Assembly (NCBI GenBank): GCA_023134165.1
Contig: JAGLUZ010000028.1
Location: 1 to 34,153, forward strand
From: Deltaproteobacteria bacterium
Lineage (GTDB): Bacteria; Desulfobacterota; GWC2-55-46; DRQE01
DNA: 34,153 bases
Direction: 5' to 3'
The notes below the pieces were generated by a model. The model made no database searches. It worked only from the letters and a program-made list of their open reading frames with translations, and was not told the DNA's origin. The position numbers were made by a program, and so were the translations under genes. This document shows, in pieces, positions 27,001-34,153 of the stretch (the first letter of the stretch is position 1; every line of letters begins with the position of its first letter).

Positions 27001-27657
27001 ATGAGAAAAAATCTAAGTTTTTTAATTATAGTTCTTGGGCTGTTTTGTTTTTCTGTACTTGGTTGCGGCGGAGGCCCAAGTGGGGTAAGTAAGGCAAATG
27101 CTACAGGTGGGACAGAGAGGTTCTCAAACCAAATGACTGGTTTTTCATTTGAAAAACCAAGTGGTTGGGTTTACTTAAGTGCAGAAACCATCTCAGAGAA
27201 CCGTGCAAATATTCGTCTTAAGGATAAGGAACTTGAGAACTACATTCGGGAGCGTGCAAATGTACCGCTCGTAGTTGTGGCAAAGTATCAGGAGCCTTAT
27301 GAAACTTTAAACCCTAGTGCTCAGGTGATGTTTCAGCCCCTTGGTGCGGCCAAGGGAATAAGTGCTATTGACCTACTAAAGGGTACAGTAAAGGTCTTGG
27401 AGGGTTCTTTTGCAGACTTCACTCTTGTTGATGGTATTAAAGAGGTGAAGGTTAGTGGGCTAACAGGAGCATACGTAAAGGCAAAGTACACAGTTGCTAA
27501 TGCCGAGGGGCGCGAATTTAAGACCATCTCAAGCACATGGTTAATTCCAAGAGGGGATTTTTTGTTTATAATTAGCATGTCAGCCCCACCAGAAGGTGAG
27601 GACTTTTCAGAGAAAGAATTTAAAGAAATATTCTCCTCAATAAAGATAGAAAAGTAG
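27001..27657 (+). CDS. Putative lipoprotein (PsbP/DUF1795-like fold suspected)
   Basis: Lipobox VLGC; MTGFSFEKPSGWVY start of a PsbP-like domain; strong SD AAGGAG. Confidence 0.65.
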   Translation: MRKNLSFLIIVLGLFCFSVLGCGGGPSGVSKANATGGTERFSNQMTGFSFEKPSGWVYLSAETISENRANIRLKDKELENYIRERANVPLVVVAKYQEPYETLNPSAQVMFQPLGAAKGISAIDLLKGTVKVLEGSFADFTLVDGIKEVKVSGLTGAYVKAKYTVANAEGREFKTISSTWLIPRGDFLFIISMSAPPEGEDFSEKEFKEIFSSIKIEK

Positions 27658-27739
27658 CTTTTATTTTTGGAGCAGATCCCTTTTTTATATAGTCATCTTT
27701 ATTTAAACTTTGATTATGAAAGAAAGGGATGTGTTCTGT

Positions 27740-28828
27740 CTATTGTTTTACGTACCCATACATAAGTAAACCCACGGCAAGGTAGAGAACGTCTGGGAAG
27801 GTTGCGGCAATAATTGGCGGGATAATCCCGCTTGTGCCAAGGGATTTTGTCATGCCAAAGATTATCCAGTAACTAAATCCAATAGAGACGCTAATGACAA
27901 CGCCTGGGCCAAGCCCGGTATTACGTCCGCTCCTTAGTGCAAATGGGATGGCAATTAGCACCATTATGAAGTTTACAAAAGGAAACGAGAGCTTTGAGTA
28001 AAGCTCGACCCTGTACCTAGAGGTATCATAGCCGTCTTTCTCTAAGCCTCTGATAAAACCCCTAAGCTCTGTAAAATCCATCTGCTCGTAGTGACGCTTA
28101 GCACTCAGAATGCTCTCGCTATCACGTAGAGACTTAAAGACGTAATCTTTCACTTTTTTCTCTCTAAAGCGTTTTCCCTCAGTAAAATCCGTAATGAAAG
28201 CTTCAGCGGTAATCCACTCGTTGTCTTTCCACTCGGCCTCTCTGGCTCTTATCTTTCTCTTAAGTCCTGAGGGTTTTTCCTTATCCTCGCTTAGTTCATA
28301 TATGGTTATGCCACTTATGGTCTCTTCCTCCAGGTTCATCCGCCTGATATTATAGAAGACCTCGCTGGATCTTCCCCACAGCCCGTCTCTGCCAAAGTGC
28401 TCAACCTTGGTCTTGGTCAGCCACTTTCCTTCAATGTTCTCGACAATCCTATTTGCAGGAGGTGCGGCCGTCTCGCTTATAAAGATAATAACGAGTGTTA
28501 TTACAATCCCGGCGAGAAAGAGAGGGGCAAGTGCGGTAGTGATGCTAATCCCACTTGCTTTTATAGCTGAAATCTCGCCGTGTCTATTTAAGAGGCCAAG
28601 CGATAGGAGGACACTTAAAAGGACTGATATTGGTGAAATTTGACAAATTATTGCAGGCACCTTAAAGAGGAAAAAACTTACTGCTACCTTAAGCGGGACG
28701 CCGTGCTCCAGTAACTCATCACCTTTCTCAACGATATCAACGAGGAGGAAGAGTGTCACAAGCGAGAGTGTTGTAAGTAAAAAGACCTTAACAAACTCAA
28801 GGAGTATGTATTTTCTTAAGATAGTCAT
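27740..28828 (-). CDS. lptG: LPS export permease LptG (YjgP/YjgQ family)
   Basis: Hydrophobic N-terminus MTILRKYILLEFVKVFLL; GEISAIKASGISI; VELYSKLSFPFVNFIMVLIAIPFALRSGRN. Confidence 0.88.
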   Translation of the reverse strand: MTILRKYILLEFVKVFLLTTLSLVTLFLLVDIVEKGDELLEHGVPLKVAVSFFLFKVPAIICQISPISVLLSVLLSLGLLNRHGEISAIKASGISITTALAPLFLAGIVITLVIIFISETAAPPANRIVENIEGKWLTKTKVEHFGRDGLWGRSSEVFYNIRRMNLEEETISGITIYELSEDKEKPSGLKRKIRAREAEWKDNEWITAEAFITDFTEGKRFREKKVKDYVFKSLRDSESILSAKRHYEQMDFTELRGFIRGLEKDGYDTSRYRVELYSKLSFPFVNFIMVLIAIPFALRSGRNTGLGPGVVISVSIGFSYWIIFGMTKSLGTSGIIPPIIAATFPDVLYLAVGLLMYGYVKQ

Positions 28829-30102
28829 CCTTGATTATTTTTATCCTTATTGTCTTTTTTTAAATTCTGAGCCTTTTTCTTTAAAAAACTCGCAATTTGT
28901 CGTAGCTTTTCCATTAGCCACATAACTGAAAAGTTATCCCTATCCCTTGCGGCCCTAGTTATCATGACAACTCCAATTACGGCGAAGACTATATTTGAAC
29001 CCCAAGCCGCTAGGATTGGATTAATGCTTGAGTTTTCTCCGAGGGCTTCAAAGGACTTTGAAATTACGTAGTACCCAAGAATAACGCCAAGGGCAAGGAC
29101 AAAGCCTGTGAACTTTGGAGAGCGAACCCTTTGGATACCAAGCGGGATTCCAATTAGAGCAAAGAGGATGGTCGAGGCTGGAAGGGCAAATCTCTTGTGA
29201 AGGTCAGTTGTGAGTCTTGCAACCCTATTTTTTTGCCCCTCATATTCCTTAATTCTTTCAATAAGTTCCCACGTATATAATTCTCTACTGGATTTAACTC
29301 GCCTTCTCTTTGGAGTACTACCTGTGTCCTTAGATTTAATTCCAGCACCGCCCATATCAAGCTCCATTGTATAGCTTGAAAACTCAACGATGTGGTAGGT
29401 AGCGTCATTTTGATTTTTTCTGTGTATTGTGCCGTCCTCAAGTTTGAGAAGAATCATAAGCTCCTCACTACTTGGCAGAAAACTCCCATTTTTTGCAAAG
29501 ATTAACTGCGTCTCTCCGGCTGTATTTTCTTTAGATATAAAAATACCGCTCATCTTTGATGCGGGGTCTTTGTCAACACTCTTATCTTTTATAACAGGTA
29601 TGTGGTCAATATATATGACAACACCTGGAAACTCGCTATAAAAGGTTTTCTCCTCTATCCCAGAGGTTGTCTTTGTGCGAGCCATCTCAAAGAGGAGTTC
29701 CTTTAGGTTTTGGTTTCCGTAAGGATACAAGTAAAGTGTTAGTGCAAGGGTTAGGGTAGTAGCAAGTGCAGCTAGAAAAAAGACTGGACGAATAACACTA
29801 TAGAGGCTAAGCCCGCTTGCCTTCATAGCAATAATCTCATTATCAGAGCTAAGCCGTGTAAGAGCAATAAGGACTGCCACAAGGAAGGAGGACGGAATAA
29901 TGTAGATCATAAAAGAGGGAATAATAGAGAGAACAAAGCCAAAGATAAAGACAAAGCTAACGTCGTGCGTCAAGAAAAGCTCTACGAGTTTAAGCACCTT
30001 CCCAAGCAGTACTGTTAGGGTTAGGATAACGGTGGTCATAAAAAATGGGACCGTCATTTCTCTGATGATATAAGAGTTTAAGGTTTTAGATACACGTGAC
30101 AT
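28825..30102 (-). CDS. lptF: LPS export permease LptF (YjgP/YjgQ family)
   Basis: MSRVSKTLNSYIIREMTVPFFMTTVIL; SSDNEIIAMKASGLSLY; DLHKRFALPASTILFALIGIPLGIQ. ATG 30102 preferred over ORF start 30162; ATGA overlap with lptG. Confidence 0.87.
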   Translation of the reverse strand: MSRVSKTLNSYIIREMTVPFFMTTVILTLTVLLGKVLKLVELFLTHDVSFVFIFGFVLSIIPSFMIYIIPSSFLVAVLIALTRLSSDNEIIAMKASGLSLYSVIRPVFFLAALATTLTLALTLYLYPYGNQNLKELLFEMARTKTTSGIEEKTFYSEFPGVVIYIDHIPVIKDKSVDKDPASKMSGIFISKENTAGETQLIFAKNGSFLPSSEELMILLKLEDGTIHRKNQNDATYHIVEFSSYTMELDMGGAGIKSKDTGSTPKRRRVKSSRELYTWELIERIKEYEGQKNRVARLTTDLHKRFALPASTILFALIGIPLGIQRVRSPKFTGFVLALGVILGYYVISKSFEALGENSSINPILAAWGSNIVFAVIGVVMITRAARDRDNFSVMWLMEKLRQIASFLKKKAQNLKKDNKDKNNQG

Positions 30103-30291
30103 CAAAGTCATATTACTACAAAACCACATCACTGAGCAACCATCAAAGATGGCTGATATCACATTGAAAAAATTAAGGGCAATAAAAAGGCTCAGAGCAA
30201 GTAAAGATGGGAGAAAATTATAAAAATCCTTGCAGGTCTTTGTATTAACTGGTAAATTTTAAGTATATGGAACGAATTTGGATTTTTTGTA

Positions 30292-31506
30292 ATGATAAAT
30301 AAAAAAAGACGATTCTTTGTAATCGTACTAGATAGCCTTGGTATTGGCGAGTTGCCAGACGCACACCTCTATAATGACGCGGGCTCTAACACACTGGGTA
30401 ATATCTCTAAGGCTACAGGTGGGCTTCACCTCCCTAACTTGGAGGCCCTCGGCCTTGGTAATATTGAGGGTGTTGAGGTTCAAAGTCCTTCAACTTTTCC
30501 CAAGGCATCGTATGGTCGTATGAGTGAGGCCTCTGTTGGTAAGGACACAACCACAGGGCACTGGGAAATGGCTGGCATCATAACGGACCCCCCATTTGCA
30601 ACCTACCCGGAAGGTTTCCCACTAGAGATGATGGAGCGTTTTAATGAAGTAACTGGATACGGGTGGCTCTTTGCCAAGGCCGCTTCTGGGACAAGTATTA
30701 TTGAAAGTCTTGGTCCTCAGCACATAAAAGAGAAGAAGCCTATTGTATATACCTCAGCAGATAGCGTATTCCAGATTGCGGCTCATGAAGGGGTAATCCC
30801 CCTAGATGAACAATACGAAATATGCAAAAAAACCAGAATATTGATGGACGAGTATAATGTCTGCCGTGTAATAGCTAGGCCTTTTGTAGGTAGCGTCAAG
30901 GACGGCTTTGAGCGTACAAAAAACCGTAGAGATTTTGTAATTTCCCCAAAGAGTAAGACAATGCTTGAGACCTTAAATGACTCTGGCATTGATGTTATTG
31001 GAATAGGGAAGATTCCTGATATCTTTTGTCATTTAGGTTTATCTCTTGAGCTTAAGGCCAGCGGAAATGCAGAGACACTTGATAGGGTTATGGATATAAT
31101 TCAAGGTAAAATACAGATAAAAGAAGAGAAAAGTGCCAATCAGGGTACATTTGTCTTTGCCAATCTAATTGATTTTGATATGCTTTATGGTCACCGAAAT
31201 GATACGCAAGGTTACGCAGGTGCCTTAGAGGAATTTGATAAAAAAATCCCTGCACTTTTGAGTAACCTTGAGGAAGAAGATATCCTTATATTCACAGCAG
31301 ATCACGGGTGTGATCCAACTACCTCCTCGACGGATCACTCAAGGGAATATGTGCCGCTCCTTGTATGTGGCAAAGGGATAAAGAGTGGTGTTAATCTTGG
31401 CACAAGGAATACCTTTGCTGATATTTCCAAGACAGTCTTGGAGTACTTTGGTGTGGAGAACGAAGGCGGCCTTGGAACTTCTTTTATCTCAGAGGTGATT
31501 AGATGA
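30292..31506 (+). CDS. deoB: Phosphopentomutase
   Basis: FFVIVLDSLGIGELPDAHLYNDAGSNTLGNI, GKDTTTGHWEMAGI, FTADHGCDPTTSSTDHSREYVPLLVCGK. Confidence 0.95.
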   Translation: MINKKRRFFVIVLDSLGIGELPDAHLYNDAGSNTLGNISKATGGLHLPNLEALGLGNIEGVEVQSPSTFPKASYGRMSEASVGKDTTTGHWEMAGIITDPPFATYPEGFPLEMMERFNEVTGYGWLFAKAASGTSIIESLGPQHIKEKKPIVYTSADSVFQIAAHEGVIPLDEQYEICKKTRILMDEYNVCRVIARPFVGSVKDGFERTKNRRDFVISPKSKTMLETLNDSGIDVIGIGKIPDIFCHLGLSLELKASGNAETLDRVMDIIQGKIQIKEEKSANQGTFVFANLIDFDMLYGHRNDTQGYAGALEEFDKKIPALLSNLEEEDILIFTADHGCDPTTSSTDHSREYVPLLVCGKGIKSGVNLGTRNTFADISKTVLEYFGVENEGGLGTSFISEVIR

Positions 31507-31661
31507 AAAAAGCCAGAACCCCTGTGATAAAGAGAGGGGATTTATTTAAGAAACTTAGGAAACCCATACCAGCACCAACAAAGACCCATGAGACGCAGAA
31601 AAAGGTCTCAAAGAAGAAGATACTGGAAGAGGCCTTTAAGGAGTTTGAGAGTGAAGAGTAA
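31503..31661 (+). CDS. Small basic protein, 52 aa, unknown function (absent from ORF track)
   Basis: ATG 31503 overlaps the deoB stop (ATGA); open to TAA 31661: MKKARTPVIKRGDLFKKLRKPIPAPTKTHETQKKVSKKKILEEAFKEFESEE. Confidence 0.7.
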   Translation: MKKARTPVIKRGDLFKKLRKPIPAPTKTHETQKKVSKKKILEEAFKEFESEE

Positions 31662-32649
31662 GAAAGAAAAAAAGTGCGGTTTTAATTCAAATCTATCCAC
31701 TGCCTCTGGCATTCCAAAGCCCCCAGAGATAGATGCAAAACTCAAGGGTCGTTTGAAGATAGCGGTATTTTTTACAGCTCTTATCTTTTTTGCAGAACTT
31801 ATTGGCGGTCTCCTTACCAATAGCCTTGCCCTACTCAGTGACTCTGCCCACGTCTTTATGGATGTTCTTGCTCTCTCGCTTAGTCTTCTGGCTATTTATG
31901 CCTCAGAACGCCCACCAACCTCAAACCGCACTTTTGGCTTGCACAGGGTCGAGGTCTTGGTTGCCCTTATAAACGGAATAAGTATTGTCTTGATGGCTCT
32001 CTTTATTTTTTATAAGGCCTACTTTAGGTTAATCAACCCAGAAGAGGTCGAGAGCGTTGGGATGCTGGTCGTCGCGTTGATTGGTCTTATCGTAAACCTT
32101 GGGGTTGCCTTTTATTTGATGCGGTATGCAAAGAATGACCTTAATATTAAGAGTGCTTTCTTGCACGTCCTTGGAGATGCCGTAGCCTCTGTTGGTGTAA
32201 TAATCGGTGCTGTTGTTATTTACTATACTGGTTACTATGCAATAGATGCAATGATAAGCGTGTTTATTGGGTTTATTATCTTCTTAGGGGCAACTAGAAT
32301 CATTGGTGAGGCCGCTCATATACTTCTTGAAGGTGTCCCAAAAGAGGTTAGTTTGCCGCGTGTTGTTGATGACATAACAGACCTCGAAGGGGTAGCAGGA
32401 GTCCATAGCATTCATATCTGGAGCATATGCCACAATGTTTATGCCCTAAGTGCCCACATTGAGGTTACGGAAGGTATTGATATTAGCCGAAATGAACAGG
32501 GATGCCTAATTAGTGATATTAACGAGATGCTAGCTGACACACACCACATAACATATACGACACTTCAGCTTGATTGTAGTCGCTGTGAGAGGGGCAAACT
32601 CTTTAGGACAATGGTTCATGAGGATCACGGTCACGGTCATTCGCACTGA
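31651..32649 (+). CDS. Cation diffusion facilitator family transporter
   Basis: GLLTNSLALLSDSAHVFMDVLAL; HVLGDAVASVGVIIGA; His-rich C-terminus HEDHGHGHSH. GTG 31651 preferred over the ORF-track ATG 31588, which reads through the small ORF out of frame. Confidence 0.92.
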   Translation: MKSKKEKKCGFNSNLSTASGIPKPPEIDAKLKGRLKIAVFFTALIFFAELIGGLLTNSLALLSDSAHVFMDVLALSLSLLAIYASERPPTSNRTFGLHRVEVLVALINGISIVLMALFIFYKAYFRLINPEEVESVGMLVVALIGLIVNLGVAFYLMRYAKNDLNIKSAFLHVLGDAVASVGVIIGAVVIYYTGYYAIDAMISVFIGFIIFLGATRIIGEAAHILLEGVPKEVSLPRVVDDITDLEGVAGVHSIHIWSICHNVYALSAHIEVTEGIDISRNEQGCLISDINEMLADTHHITYTTLQLDCSRCERGKLFRTMVHEDHGHGHSH

Positions 32650-32669
32650 AATATTTAAAGAAAGTTTAC

Positions 32670-33326
32670 GTGAAAAAGGATAAGAATTTTAAGATGCTAG
32701 TAAGTGAGATTTTTTTAAGTATTCAGGGTGAGTCCTCATACTCTGGGTGGCCTTGTGTTTTTATAAGGTTAGCTGGGTGTAATTTGTCTTGTGACTGGTG
32801 TGATACTGATTATGCCAGAGGTAGCGAGGGTGGTACAGAGATGACAATTGATGAGGTGCTAACTAAGGTCTCTAAATTTGAGGTCTCACTCGTTGAGGTA
32901 ACAGGTGGCGAACCTTTGTTTCAAGATGAGACAATTAGACTCACAGAGAAACTTATTAATGCTAATTATGAGGTGCTTCTTGAGACAAATGGCACAAAAA
33001 GTTTTAAAGGACTTTCTGAAGAGGTAGTAAAGATTGTTGATATAAAGTGTCCTTCAAGTGGGCAGGAAGGAAGTTTTGAAAAAACCAATCTAGAGTTAAT
33101 TAATCCCAATGATGAGGTTAAATTTGTTATAAAGGACAGGGTTGATTACGAGAGTGCAAAGGATTTTACTGAAAAATATATCCTAAGTAAGACCAAGAAT
33201 ATACTCTTTGCCCCAGTCTCACCAGAGCTTAAGCCGGAAACCCTTGCGCAGTGGATTCTAAAGGACAGACTAAAGGTGAGGCTTCAGCTTCAAATACATA
33301 AGTATATCTGGGCAGGAAAAAAATAG
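32670..33326 (+). CDS. queE: 7-carboxy-7-deazaguanine synthase (radical SAM)
   Basis: EIFLSIQGESSYSGWPCVFIRLAGCNLSCDWCDTDYA; VEVTGGEPLFQ; ETNGTKSF; VDIKCPSSG. GTG start. Confidence 0.95.
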   Translation: MKKDKNFKMLVSEIFLSIQGESSYSGWPCVFIRLAGCNLSCDWCDTDYARGSEGGTEMTIDEVLTKVSKFEVSLVEVTGGEPLFQDETIRLTEKLINANYEVLLETNGTKSFKGLSEEVVKIVDIKCPSSGQEGSFEKTNLELINPNDEVKFVIKDRVDYESAKDFTEKYILSKTKNILFAPVSPELKPETLAQWILKDRLKVRLQLQIHKYIWAGKK

Positions 33327-33376
33327 TACTTTAGAGTTTTTTTTTTACTTTGTTTTTTTTGATGGAGATTAATTTT

Positions 33377-34153
33377 ATGAAATATTTTTTAATCAGTGCA
33401 TTTGTAATATATGCCTTGGCTTTTTTGCTTGTATTAATTTATAGTTTTTCAAAGAAAGGAGTACTCGAAAAGCTATCTAGGTATATGTTGACCTTTGGGC
33501 TTTTCTTGCACCTAATCGCCCTTGGAATTCGTACCAGTGAGACAGGACACTTGCCGATGTTTAGCATGTACGAGACCCTTCTTCTCTATAGTTTCACAAC
33601 CATACTTGTAAGTGTCATCGTAATTTTCAGATATAATGAGCGAGTAACCGAGCTTATAACGATACCTATCTCACTCATTGCCATGGTCGTTGCCTTTATA
33701 AATGAATCACCAGGTAGGGAGCTTCCACTTGTCTTGCAGACTCGTTGGTTTGAGTTCCATGTCTCTACTTCTTTTGCGGCATACGCACTCTTTACCCTAG
33801 CTTTTTCAGGGGCTGTTTTTTACTTGCTTGCCAGAGTTCGAGGAGTTAAGGATGATACCTCTACCGACTCTGCTTGCCCTGCTTCGGATGAGAGCATCAG
33901 TGATGATGAGGCCTTAAATAATCAAAGCGTACTTGGGGACTATCAAGACATTGCAGGGCGAGGGATTGTATGGGGGTTCTTCTTTTTCTCTGCCTCTATG
34001 TTCTCAGCCGCTGTGTGGGCGTATCTTGCTTGGGGAATATACTGGCTCTGGGAGCCAAAGACGCTTTGGTCTTCAATTGTTTGGTTCTGGTTTGCTGGAG
34101 CCATGCATGCGTGGCATGTTAAAGAATGGAGAGGGGTTGGCCTAAGTATCGCA
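33377..34153 (+). CDS. Cytochrome c assembly protein, CcsA/CcmC-like (truncated by window end)
   Basis: ATG 33377, open to the window end (MKYFLISAFVIYALAFLLVLIYSF...), with the heme-handling motif WGIYWLWEPKTLWSSIVW. Not in the ORF track because no stop is present. Confidence 0.9.
   Translation, partial: MKYFLISAFVIYALAFLLVLIYSFSKKGVLEKLSRYMLTFGLFLHLIALGIRTSETGHLPMFSMYETLLLYSFTTILVSVIVIFRYNERVTELITIPISLIAMVVAFINESPGRELPLVLQTRWFEFHVSTSFAAYALFTLAFSGAVFYLLARVRGVKDDTSTDSACPASDESISDDEALNNQSVLGDYQDIAGRGIVWGFFFFSASMFSAAVWAYLAWGIYWLWEPKTLWSSIVWFWFAGAMHAWHVKEWRGVGLSIA

Noticed and set aside
27670-27730. ATCCCTTT...AAAGGGAT inverted repeat between convergent genes
   Set aside because: Arms are only 8 bp with a roughly 40-nt loop; too weak to call a terminator.
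31588-31650. Arg-rich N-terminal extension of the CDF transporter in the ORF track
   Set aside because: Out-of-frame reading of the 52-aa ORF; GTG 31651 is the better start.
33933-34145. + strand 70-aa ORF near the window end
   Set aside because: Overlaps the open ccsA-like frame, which carries the WGIYWLWEPK motif.
1-34153. tRNA, rRNA, CRISPR array, transposase, toxin-antitoxin or phage genes
   Set aside because: Scanned for and not seen; no regular repeat-spacer pattern or recognisable mobile-element protein is present.

Overview
The 34 kb window is gene-dense, AT-leaning bacterial chromosome and mostly housekeeping. I found no rRNA, tRNA, CRISPR array, transposase or phage module. Gene order on +: mutS2 (3' part), dnaG, cobO-type adenosyltransferase, cobC-type phosphatase, [- strand orphan membrane protein], comM/yifB, MDR oxidoreductase, cysteine-desulfurase-like protein, tsaD, capA-like lipoprotein, rsmA/ksgA, deoxynucleoside kinase, panB, panC, panD, DUF502 membrane protein, tkt, pgi, gnd, glk, pgl, [- strand operon of three triheme c-type cytochromes], aspS, two lipoproteins, [- strand lptF-lptG], deoB, a 52-aa small ORF, CDF transporter, queE, and ccsA-like cytochrome c assembly protein (runs off the end). 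The best targets for follow-up are: (1) the three tandem c7-type triheme cytochromes, with their own promoter and a terminator that contains the last stop codon; (2) a structured RNA leader plus terminator directly in front of panB, with possible mutually exclusive pairings; (3) a probable non-canonical AUU start codon for panC; (4) a small block around an orphan 4-TM protein, bounded by a near copy of the cobC 3' end and carrying a perfect 15-bp hairpin; (5) a conserved-looking 52-aa ORF missed by the ORF track. Family assignments are from motif recognition only; no searches were run.
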